Source: Verrucomicrobiota bacterium
GTDB lineage: Bacteria > Verrucomicrobiota > Verrucomicrobiia > Limisphaerales > JAEYXS01
Direction of reading: 5' to 3'
NCBI GenBank assembly: GCA_023431185.1
Contig: JAEYXS010000072.1
Location: 1-31,784 of the forward strand
DNA: 31,784 bases
The notes below the pieces were generated by a model, which ran no database searches, was not told the DNA's origin, and saw nothing but the letters and a program-made list of their open reading frames with translations. How positions within the stretch are numbered: the first letter of the stretch is position 1; every line of letters begins with the position of its first letter. Positions 25,801 to 31,748 of this stretch are shown one piece after another. The position numbers and the translations under genes were made by a program.

Positions 25801-26190
25801 CTGGGAATAGAACAGCACCTGCTTGCCATCCGGCGTGAAGTCCGTGGGATAATCGGCGGTGGAGTGAAAGGTCAGGCGTTTGGCTTCGCCGCCTTCGGCC
25901 GGGATGAGGAAGATGTCGAAGTTGCCGTGACGATCGGAGGCGAAGGCGATGCTTTTGCCATCCGGCGACCACACGGGCATGAAGTCGTGCGCCTCATGCA
26001 CGGTGAGGGGAATGGCCGGGCCGCCTTTGCTCGGCACGGTGTAGAGATCGCCACGATAGCTAAAGACGATCTTGGTGCCGTCCGGGGAGATGGCGGGATA
26101 GCGGAGCCAGAGCGGGTCGGCGGCGTGCGTGGCAGTCTGGAGACCGAAGACGGCGAGCAGCCCGAGAACGAAACGTGGCAGACGTGGCAT
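22873..26190 (-). CDS. Tricorn protease homolog (S41), secreted
   Basis: 1105 residues with a signal peptide (MPRLPRFVLGLLAVFGLQ, cleavage near THA-AD). Tricorn is a large self-compartmentalised peptidase that degrades oligopeptides. Two beta-propeller halves (about 27-320 and 330-560) carry WSPDGKSIAFASDR-, SFSPDGRKLLY- and YSPDGKEVAYL-type blades. A Lys/Asp/Glu-only linker follows at about 565-630, then the C1 helical part, a PDZ domain (about 804-864) and the S41 catalytic domain with IDTRFNGGGW (near 955) and the probable nucleophile Ser1014 in ESNYSNAHMFP. The signal peptide points to the periplasm, unlike the cytosolic archaeal enzyme. ATG at 26190. Followed by a DUF5069-like gene. Family sure, nucleophile assignment by motif only. 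Confidence 0.93.
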   Translation of the reverse strand: MPRLPRFVLGLLAVFGLQTATHAADPLWLRYPAISPDGTKIVFSYRGDLYTVPSKGGPAIPLTVHEAHDFMPVWSPDGKSIAFASDRHGNFDIFLIPAEGGEAKRLTFHSTADYPTDFTPDGKQVLFYSQRMDSPLNQQFPSRTLQELYQIPVEGGRPLQILTTPAQDARFDKAGARILYHDRKGYENEWRKHHTSSIARDVWMYEKETGKHTKLSSFEGEDRNPVWSANEKDVYYLSEKSGSFNVWKMPLASPDKATQVTQHEKHPARFLSISKKGDLCYSYDGELYLVKGGSGKPQKVPIQIAADRKRNDSQFTTLSGDATEMAVSPKGKEVAFVVRGEIFVVSIDHKITKRITNTPEQERSVSFSPDGRKLLYAGERNGSWNIYEASIAREDDLHFYSSTIINETALLDDPAETFQPRYSPDGKEVAYLEERTTLKVLNLASKQTRIVLPGDANYSYTDGDQWFDWSPDSQWFLVNFLDKTRWSSEVGLLDAAGGKPPVNLSKSGYEDERPKWMMKGKMLLWFTDRHGMRSHGSWGANVDAYGMFFTQDAFDRFKHSKADYELLQEKEKKDKDKEKEKKDSEKKPADDKDKKSDEAKKDDSKKDASAKDEKKDEDDKKVDPVKIELEGIEKRVARLTIHSSDLADAVITPDGETVLYLAKFEKGHDLWQHKPRENETKLLVKLGAESGRLELDEEGKNVFVLAGGKITKIEISSAKQTSVNFSAEMELNRAAERTYIFEHAWRQVAKKFYVKDLHAVDWPAYEKAYRRFLPHIDNNWDFAEMLSELLGELNASHTGSGYRPSSGGGDVTASLGAFFENGSKGPGWKILEVLENGPLQKAGSRIKAGHVIEKIDGVAIEENTNPYPLLNRKTGKPVLLSLLDPANAMRWEEAVKPISGGEEDELLYQRWLKSRREMADKLSGGKIGYAHIRSMGDSAFREFYSDVLGRNTDKQAIVIDTRFNGGGWLHDDLADLLSGKTYFTYIPRDNVIGHDPMQKWQKKTVVLMSESNYSNAHMFPLLYKTLGLGELVGMPVPGTGTAVWWETQMDKTIYFGIPQVGIKDRQGKYLENQQLEPDHRVNNDPESVAKGKDLQLEKAVEVLLK

Positions 26191-26504
26191 AATTCAATAT
26201 CCCGCCGCCCAGTGTCATCCAAGGCAGGTCGGGGGCAGGGCGGAGGGTAGCGGGTATGGGCTGTTTGGCGAGGGGAAATGAAGGGCGGACGTCATGTATG
26301 GCGGATGAACTTAAACACCTTTGTCATGTAATTTTCTGCAAAGGTCGGGCGATTGAAATCACAGAAAACATGGGAAAAGCGGATGATTTTGCGCGCAGCC
26401 GGATTCATCCTCACGTTACGATATGGCGAAGCGGGAAAATGCCGTTGACCCTGTGCGGCCCGGTTCACTATCTTAACGGCCCGTTAACCACTCAACTTAA
26501 CTCT
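26191..26504. other. Divergent intergenic region between tricorn and DUF5069 genes
   Basis: 314 bp with no supported gene; an open frame from 26256 is continuous with the DUF5069 gene, but its first 83 codons look non-coding. It must hold promoters for both directions. It contains a perfect 15-bp palindrome (26473-26487) and a looser inverted pair TTTTCTG (26332-26338) with CAGAAAA (26361-26367). Confidence 0.55.
26473..26487. promoter_or_regulatory. Palindromic operator-like site upstream of the DUF5069 gene
   Basis: TTAACGG C CCGTTAA: perfect 7-bp arms around one base, 17 bp before the ATG at 26505. Position and symmetry suit a dimeric regulator site or a small leader hairpin. No regulator is encoded nearby. 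Confidence 0.4.
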
Positions 26505-26948
26505 ATGAGCAAAATTGTTCCTTTGATCAGTTCTGGTACGGCCGGTCCGCTGGGTGTTCTGCATTTACCCCGCCTCTGGCAGAAAGTCTCTCTCGAAGCC
26601 GCCGGCAAGCTGGCGGATGGCTATCCTGGTATCGGTGCGGGCTATGACTCCATGGTCATCAGCGCCCTCGGCCTGAATGCCGATGCGGTGAAGAAATTCA
26701 TCGCCGAGAGCAAGCCGACCTACCCCAAGTTCGAAGCCTGGATCAAGCAGCAGCCTGGTGTGAACCTCACGAAGGGCAACATCCACAAGCTGAATGTGGC
26801 CATCGCCGGTTACATCCATGCGGATGATACCCGCAAAGGCATCCTCACGGCCAACGGCCTGAATGACGACGGCTCCACGCTGCCGGACGCCATCAACCTG
26901 AACAACCTGGACGACTGGTATGAATTCTGGTCGGCCGAGCTGAAGTAG
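26505..26948 (+). CDS. DUF5069 domain-containing protein
   Basis: 147 residues from the ATG at 26505 (MSKIVPLISSGTAGPLGVLH). The frame is open to 26256, but the family length and the strong similarity in pattern start here. Blocks: LHLPRLWQKVSLEAAGKLAD, GYPGIGAGYDSMVISALGL, YPKFEAWIKQQPG and a final NLDDWYEFW. This is a typical DUF5069 protein, a small soluble family of unknown function common in Verrucomicrobiota and relatives. No clear ribosome site; a palindrome lies just upstream and a strong terminator follows 21 bp after the stop. It is a distant paralogue of the gene at 22263-22790. Confidence 0.8.
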   Translation: MSKIVPLISSGTAGPLGVLHLPRLWQKVSLEAAGKLADGYPGIGAGYDSMVISALGLNADAVKKFIAESKPTYPKFEAWIKQQPGVNLTKGNIHKLNVAIAGYIHADDTRKGILTANGLNDDGSTLPDAINLNNLDDWYEFWSAELK

Positions 26949-26969
26949 TTCTCCATCTTTTCATTAAAG

Positions 26970-27002
26970 CGCCCGGCGGCTTCTGGCTGCCGGGCGTTTT
27001 TT
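26970..27002 (+). terminator. Rho-independent terminator after the DUF5069 gene
   Basis: Stem CGCCCGGC (26970-26977) with GCCGGGCG (26989-26996), 11-base loop, then six T (26997-27002). It also touches the stop of the converging gene and may work in both directions. Confidence 0.88.
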
Positions 27003-27625
27003 CATTTGATGAAGAATCTGTAGATCAGCCAGCCGAGGATCACCCAAAAACCTATGCCGGCGAAGAGGAAGAACAACACCATACCGGGATTGGCCTTGCC
27101 GGGTTTGCCGGCCGATGTGCTGGCGGTTGTCTGGCTCCGCTTCTGGCTGCTCTTGGTGGCGGCTTTTTTCAGTTTCACACACCAGGCGTTTCCCTGACGC
27201 GAAGCCCAGTCATTGAAGTCCTGAAGCGGGTTTTGCTGCATATACGCCGCCATGCTGCGTTCATAAGTGCCCGACTGAGGTGCCTGATATTTGCTGATGA
27301 ACCTTTGTTCATAGCGGGCCAATTCAGCCAAGGCCGCATCATGACCCAAGCCGGCTTCGACGATGAGGGCGTAAATGTTTTCGCGGCGGGCGTGTTCCGT
27401 GCGGTCCTGGATCTGCATCAAAAATTTGGCTTCGGCCAACCGGCGGATCTCCGCTTCGGACAGGGGAGGAGGCAACTCAGGCCGGGAGACGGACTCGCTT
27501 AGCTTGCCATCGCCGTCTGCTCCCAGATAGCTGCGCACGTACTCGGTGTAAGTGGTGTAGCGCTGGTCTGCGTTAAGGGGGAAACGTGCATCGTATTCCC
27601 GGTTGGGGTCGTGTTCGCCGCTCAT
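27002..27625 (-). CDS. Hypothetical protein with C-terminal membrane anchor
   Basis: 207 residues from the ATG at 27625 (MSGEHDPNREYDARFPLN). It has no signal peptide. The N-terminal 150 residues are charged and helical, with DLARYEQRF-like and MQIQDRTEHARREN stretches; a Lys/Ser/Thr/Gly-rich linker (about 152-178) leads to one hydrophobic helix (about 180-204, GMVLFFLFAGIGFWVILGWL) near the very end. The layout is that of a tail-anchored protein with the bulk in the cytoplasm. I recognise no family. It converges on the DUF5069 gene; the stop at 27002-27004 abuts that gene's terminator. The upstream region to the next gene is 139 bp. Confidence 0.7.
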   Translation of the reverse strand: MSGEHDPNREYDARFPLNADQRYTTYTEYVRSYLGADGDGKLSESVSRPELPPPLSEAEIRRLAEAKFLMQIQDRTEHARRENIYALIVEAGLGHDAALAELARYEQRFISKYQAPQSGTYERSMAAYMQQNPLQDFNDWASRQGNAWCVKLKKAATKSSQKRSQTTASTSAGKPGKANPGMVLFFLFAGIGFWVILGWLIYRFFIK

Positions 27626-27764
27626 GTTGTTGCCCAGTTGTTGCCGGGAATATTAACAAAGCTGTCAAATGCAGCCGGGCATGGGGATACCCGGGTGGTT
27701 CCGGTTTCGATGGAAAGTCCTGTATGGATGCGATAGATTGAACGCAGTTCCCAAATTTGCCGTT

Positions 27765-28625
27765 ATGAATAAAAGGTCAAAGCGATGGAGTGCGCTCGCG
27801 GTGTATGGTGCGCGCGTTTGTCTGGCGATAGGGCTCTGGTTGATGCCCTCACTGGTGTCCGCCCAGAGTACGAACAAGGCAGTCTATTTCACGGCGGATT
27901 TCGAATCGGCAGACTGGTTCAAGGCGTGGGGGGCGCGGCAATTGCCGGAGAATTGTGAACTGGTCTCGGCGGATGAGACGAGAAAGTTTGAGCCGCTTGC
28001 CGGCAAGGCGCTGCGGGTGAAGGTGAACAAGGATGGGCATTACGGGACGAGCGTGGAGTATCGTTTCAAGCGGCAGACGGGCAGCGAGCCAGAGGAGGTC
28101 TTTTTCCGTTATTATCTGCGGCTGGGGGATGACTGGACGGCGACGCAGGGCGGGAAGTTTCCGGGCGTGGGCGGCACTTATGGGAAGGCGGGCTGGGGCG
28201 GCCGCCCGGTGAACGGCACGGACGGGTGGTCGGCCCGCGGCCAGTTCGAGGGGCGCAAGGATGGCAAGACGCCGGTCGGCTATTACTGCTATCACATGGA
28301 CATGAAGGGAAAGTATGGTTCCCAGTGGATCTGGGACAAGGACAAGCTGGGGTACTTGGAGAACAACCGCTGGTACTGCATCGAACAGCAGGTGAAGCTG
28401 AACACGCCGGGCAAGGCGGATGGCGTGATGCGCGGCTGGGTGGATGGGAAGCTGGCGTTTGAGAAAACGGATGTGCGGATGCGGAGCGTGGATGCGCTGA
28501 AGGTGGAGATGGTGTGGCTGAACATCTATCTGGGCGGGACATGGACGGCGAAGGCGGATCATCATGTTTACATCGATGAAGTGGTGATCTCGCGGGAGCC
28601 GATCGGGGTGAGGAAGAGGGAGTGA
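27765..28625 (+). CDS. Secreted polysaccharide lyase-like protein (PL14 type)
   Basis: 286 residues from the ATG at 27765 (MNKRSKRWSALAVYGARVC); the frame is open to 27669 without a signal there. Signal peptide with cleavage near LVSA-QS. The mature part looks like a beta-jelly-roll lyase of the PL14 (alginate/glucuronan lyase) kind: FFRYYLRLGDDWTATQGGKFPG, then GGTYGKAGWGG, a second YYCYHMD strand, and WYCIEQQVKLNTPGKADGVMRGW (in parts), matching the family's KLPG..G and R-W blocks. It would cleave acidic polysaccharides by beta-elimination outside the cell. Substrate not known, and non-catalytic glycan binding is possible. The stop TGA at 28623-28625 overlaps a short-period repeat. Confidence 0.65.
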   Translation: MNKRSKRWSALAVYGARVCLAIGLWLMPSLVSAQSTNKAVYFTADFESADWFKAWGARQLPENCELVSADETRKFEPLAGKALRVKVNKDGHYGTSVEYRFKRQTGSEPEEVFFRYYLRLGDDWTATQGGKFPGVGGTYGKAGWGGRPVNGTDGWSARGQFEGRKDGKTPVGYYCYHMDMKGKYGSQWIWDKDKLGYLENNRWYCIEQQVKLNTPGKADGVMRGWVDGKLAFEKTDVRMRSVDALKVEMVWLNIYLGGTWTAKADHHVYIDEVVISREPIGVRKRE

Positions 28626-28654
28626 CGCGAATTCCGCGAATTTACGCCAATTGA
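28623..28654 (+). repeat. Short-period repeat, three 9/10-bp units (family G)
   Basis: CGCGAATTC (28626-28634), CGCGAATTTA (28635-28644), CGCCAATTGA (28645-28654), directly preceded by the TGA stop of the lyase gene. Confidence 0.65.
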
Positions 28655-28710
28655 TTTTAAACGATTCATCCACTTCTCAGGTCTATCAGAGAAGCATAGA
28701 TTTTTAAGCG

Positions 28711-29811
28711 ATGATTGAAGCGCCAGAGTTACAGCAGGTGGATCGCACGTATGTGCGTTATCGCGGAAAGAAGCTGAGCTATTTCGCGGGGTGCGATTAT
28801 TTCCGGCTGGCGAGCCATCCGAAGGTGTTGAAGGCGGTGAAGGAGGGGCTCAAGAAATATGGGCTGAACGTGTCGGCCTCGCGGACGACCACGGGGAATC
28901 ATAAGTTGTATGGGGAGTTGGAGGAGGCCTTGGCGAAGTTCTTCGGGGTGGAGGATGCCATCCTCACGACTAACGGTTATCTGACGAATCTGGCGGTGGC
29001 TCAGGGATTGGCGGGGGAGGTGCAGCAGGTGTTCATCGATGAGCGGGCGCATGCGTGCCTGTTGGATGCGGCACAGTTGCTGGGGTGTCCGGTCACGAAA
29101 TTTGCGCATCGTTCGCCGGGGTCGCTGCTGACGAAATGGCGTGATGCCGGTCAGCCGAAACACAGCCTAGTGATGACGGACGGGATGTTCGCGCATGATG
29201 GTTCCATTGCGCCCTTGAAAGATTACCTCGCGGTGATGCCCAAGGATGCGTTGTTTCTGGTGGATGATGCGCACGCTGCCGGTGTCTTGGGCAAGAAAGG
29301 GCGGGGTAGCGTGGAGCATTGGAAATTTCCGCGCAAACGGGTGATCCAGACGGCGACGTTGAGCAAGGCGTTTGGCGTGTATGGCGGCGTCATCCTCGCG
29401 CCAGCGAAGTGGCATGAATTGATTTTGATCAAGAGCCGGCTGCTGGTGGGGAATACGCCGATGCCCCTGCCGCTGGTGAATGGCTGTCTGGCGGCGGTGG
29501 CGGAGCGGAGCAAGGATGCCTTAATACGTAAGCAATTGCTTAAGAATATCCAGTGGTTGCGCAAGGAGCTGCACCGTGCCGGTGTGGCCATTACGGAGGA
29601 GGAGAGTCCGATCTTTGCGATTGTCCCCAAATCAGTGACGGAGGCTGAGGACATGAAAAAGGCTTTGCTGAAGGCGGGTATCTATCCGCCGTTCATCCAG
29701 TATCCGGGCGGGCCGAACAGCGGGTATTTCCGGTTTGCGGTTTCCAGTGAGCATACGCGGGAGCAGTTGGAGCGGTTGGCTGAAGTGTTGGTTGCGAATG
29801 TCGGCAAGTAG
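28711..29811 (+). CDS. Alpha-oxoamine synthase family PLP enzyme (BioF/KBL/SPT-like)
   Basis: 366 residues, ATG at 28711. A fold-type I aminotransferase-like enzyme: SRTTTGNHKLYGELEEALA (residues about 56-74), LVDDAHAAGVLG (Asp and His contacting PLP, near 186-197) and TATLSKAFGVYGG with the PLP Lys219. The family joins an amino acid to an acyl-CoA with loss of CO2: 8-amino-7-oxononanoate synthase (biotin), glycine C-acetyltransferase, serine palmitoyltransferase or 5-aminolevulinate synthase. Which one is not clear by eye. No biotin or threonine gene is near, whereas a phosphatidylserine decarboxylase gene follows 208 bp downstream, which hints at lipids. It is slightly shorter than usual at the N-terminus. 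Confidence 0.88.
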   Translation: MIEAPELQQVDRTYVRYRGKKLSYFAGCDYFRLASHPKVLKAVKEGLKKYGLNVSASRTTTGNHKLYGELEEALAKFFGVEDAILTTNGYLTNLAVAQGLAGEVQQVFIDERAHACLLDAAQLLGCPVTKFAHRSPGSLLTKWRDAGQPKHSLVMTDGMFAHDGSIAPLKDYLAVMPKDALFLVDDAHAAGVLGKKGRGSVEHWKFPRKRVIQTATLSKAFGVYGGVILAPAKWHELILIKSRLLVGNTPMPLPLVNGCLAAVAERSKDALIRKQLLKNIQWLRKELHRAGVAITEEESPIFAIVPKSVTEAEDMKKALLKAGIYPPFIQYPGGPNSGYFRFAVSSEHTREQLERLAEVLVANVGK

Positions 29812-29821
29812 TATGGTTTAG

Positions 29822-29880
29822 GCACTCTCACCCCTCACCCCGGCCCTCTCCCCGTTGAGGGGGGAGGGAGAACATTTGGA
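29822..29880. repeat. REP-like palindrome, CCCTCTCCCC/GGGGGGAGGG
   Basis: A 10-bp stem with one T-G pair (29844-29853 with 29859-29868), loop GTTGA, preceded by CTCACCCCTCACCCCGG. This CTCACCCC/GGGGAGAGGG palindrome type is widespread between bacterial genes. There is no T-run, so it is not a clear terminator. It lies 11-60 bp after the PLP-enzyme gene. Confidence 0.65.
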
Positions 29881-30019
29881 CGCTGAGTGTTTACCTTGTG
29901 CGTTCGGTAACAGGCAGCAGACAACTGGTCGGGGGGATTGGTGTGCGAGGGATTTCAACTAATAGGTTGGCTCATTCTGGTCTTTCAAAAAAGCGTGTCC
30001 TAAGTAGCTTTGCGGCTTC

Positions 30020-30922
30020 ATGGCAGATACTGAAGGCATTGAGTTTTTCAACCGCTACACGGGCAAGGTGGAGCGGGAGCAGGTGTATGGGGCGGCTTGG
30101 CTGAACTGGACGTATGGCAATCCGCTCGGAAAGCTGGCGCTGGAGGCGGTGGCCAAGCGAGCGTTCTTCTCACGCTGGTATGGCTGGCGGATGGATCAGC
30201 CTGCGAGCAAGGAGAAGGTGCTGCCGTTCATCAAGGAGTTTGGGGTGGATGCCAATGAGTTTGCTGCTGCCCCGGAGTCTTACCAGACCTTCAACGATTT
30301 CTTTTATCGCAAACTGAAACCTACGGCACGACCGGTTGATGCCGAAGTGGATACCGTGGTGTTCCCGGCGGATGCGCGGCATCTGGGTTTTCAGGATGTG
30401 TCGCAAGTGGATGGGGTGTTCGTGAAGGGGCAGCGGTTTGATCTGCCGGCGTTGGTCGGAGATGCGCAATTGGCGAAGCAGTATGCGCAAGGTTCGCTGG
30501 TGTTGTCGCGGTTGTGTCCGGTGGATTATCACCGGTTTCATTTCACGGCGGCGGGAGTGCCTTCGGAGACGAAGTTATTGAACGGGCCGTTGTATTCGGT
30601 GAATCCCATCGCGTTGAAGCAGCGGCTGGCGTATCTCTGGGAGAACCGGCGTTGGCTGACGGTGCTGGAGACGGAGAAGTTCGGGCGGGTGTTGTTGCTG
30701 GAGATCGGCGCGACGAATGTGGGGTCTGCGGTGCAGACGTATCAATCGGGCAAGAAAGTGGAGAAGGGGACTGAGAAGGGGTATTTCAAATTCGGCGGCA
30801 GCTCCACGATCACGATCTTCGAGCCGGGCCGGATCAAGCTATCGGCGGATCTGGTGGAGAATTCGCGGCAGTGCCGGGAACTGTATGCGCGGGTGGGGGA
30901 TGGGATGGGGGTAAAGATGTAG
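30020..30922 (+). CDS. psd: Phosphatidylserine decarboxylase
   Basis: 300 residues, ATG at 30020. It removes the carboxyl of phosphatidylserine to make phosphatidylethanolamine at the inner membrane, and is a self-cleaving pyruvoyl enzyme. The cleavage site is GGSST at 259-263 within YFKFGGSSTITIF, the GGSS variant of the LGST motif, with Ser261 the expected pyruvoyl precursor. Also seen: TFNDFFYRKLKPTARPVD (90-107), FPADAR (115-120) and the catalytic VDYHRFHF (168-175). Length and motifs match the larger (PSD-C/eukaryote type II-like) group. No pssA gene is in view. The stop TAG is followed after 5 bp by a heptamer repeat. Very sure. Confidence 0.94.
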   Translation: MADTEGIEFFNRYTGKVEREQVYGAAWLNWTYGNPLGKLALEAVAKRAFFSRWYGWRMDQPASKEKVLPFIKEFGVDANEFAAAPESYQTFNDFFYRKLKPTARPVDAEVDTVVFPADARHLGFQDVSQVDGVFVKGQRFDLPALVGDAQLAKQYAQGSLVLSRLCPVDYHRFHFTAAGVPSETKLLNGPLYSVNPIALKQRLAYLWENRRWLTVLETEKFGRVLLLEIGATNVGSAVQTYQSGKKVEKGTEKGYFKFGGSSTITIFEPGRIKLSADLVENSRQCRELYARVGDGMGVKM

Positions 30923-30927
30923 GGAAA

Positions 30928-30955
30928 CATCGAACGTCCAACTTCCAACATCGAA
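30928..30955 (+). repeat. Short-period repeat, four 7-bp units (family H)
   Basis: CATCGAA, CGTCCAA, CTTCCAA, CATCGAA in perfect 7-bp register, starting 6 bp after the stop of psd. Confidence 0.8.
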
Positions 30956-31006
30956 AGGGGAAGTTAGAGCCTCGTTACCTCGGCTGCTACTAAAATGGGG
31001 GCGATC

Positions 31007-31087
31007 GTCGCTACGCGACTTGATCTGGTGTGGGGCGTTGGTCCGTGCATTTCATGCACGGCTACCATCGGGTCGTGCCTCTGGCAC
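31007..31087. repeat. Cluster of three REP-like palindromes
   Basis: GTCGC-TAC-GCGAC (31007-31019), CCGTGCA-TTTCA-TGCACGG (31043-31061) and GTGCC-TCT-GGCAC (31075-31087), all perfect stems. The regular hairpin series without a T-run suggests a REP-like element rather than a terminator. Confidence 0.55.
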
Positions 31088-31459
31088 TGTGGCTGGATAA
31101 GTGCAAAAGATCTTTGTTTGTAATTTGTTGAGGTTGAATTTGTTGCGTTTGGGAGCCGGATTTTCAGAAAATATTGATGGAAAATTGACGGTGGTTTGGT
31201 AATCTTTTTAGTGCTGGCAGCTCGCTGCTGGTAAAGGACGGGGTAAGGCTCGGTCTCAGGTTTCTGGGCTGAAGATTCAGGTCAGGAAAGGGAAAGGGCG
31301 AAAAATCCCAGGTCACTAAGCATAGCGATGTGTTTGCATGGTTATGTCCTGCGTTGGCGGGGAGGTGATGAGTCCTTATGGAACCGTCAAAAGAGGTTCG
31401 AAGTGAGAGGGGCGAAGTCCGAAAGGAAAGCGTCTTTCGCGGTCGAAGTCTCTGTTGAA

Positions 31460-31518
31460 GTTCGGTAGGGCAGTTGCGGAAAGAGTTACGGCGGAGCGGC
31501 AGCTCCGCCCTACCGAAC
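31460..31518. repeat. Overlapping inverted repeats with a strong inner hairpin
   Basis: Outer 12-bp arms GTTCGGTAGGGC (31460-31471) and GCCCTACCGAAC (31507-31518) are exact inverted copies. An inner 8-bp stem GGCGGAGC (31490-31497) with GCTCCGCC (31502-31509) has loop GGCA and shares 3 bases with the right outer arm. Confidence 0.65.
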
Positions 31519-31726
31519 AAAGGATCTGTGAGAGGGTCGGGTGTTTGGGGCGGGGCCCGTAAGCTGGAGGGCGAACTGGACGTCGGTGGGCGTAGGATTT
31601 TACGATCTCACCGGGGAATCCATGAGTCACTGCGGAACCAGCCTGGTCATCGGACAGACACTGAATCGGAACTCCCAATCGTAGGGAGGGAGGAAACGGC
31701 ACGGCACAGGGGTCGGGTGGTTGCAT

Positions 31727-31738
31727 TGCTCTTTGACA
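31727..31738 (+). promoter_or_regulatory. boxA-like antitermination site
   Basis: TGCTCTTTGACA differs at one base from the E. coli rRNA boxA TGCTCTTTAACA. It lies at the end of a long gene-free region, where an rRNA operon leader would fit, but no rRNA is in the window and one such match by chance is possible. Confidence 0.3.
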
Positions 31739-31748
31739 TAGTTCTCTG

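Noticed and set aside
28673..28694. CTTCTC/GAGAAG hairpin before the PLP-enzyme gene
   Set aside because: Only a 6-bp stem with a 10-base loop and a weak T-rich tail; not enough for a terminator or riboswitch call.
31360..31392. Hammerhead-ribozyme-like core around TGATGAGTCC
   Set aside because: The C before TGATGA is G, the helix II hairpin is only 3 bp, and the required GAA after it is missing.
31390..31410. tRNA T-arm-like GGTTCGAAGT
   Set aside because: No matching stem on both sides and no acceptor, D or anticodon arms at the right distances.
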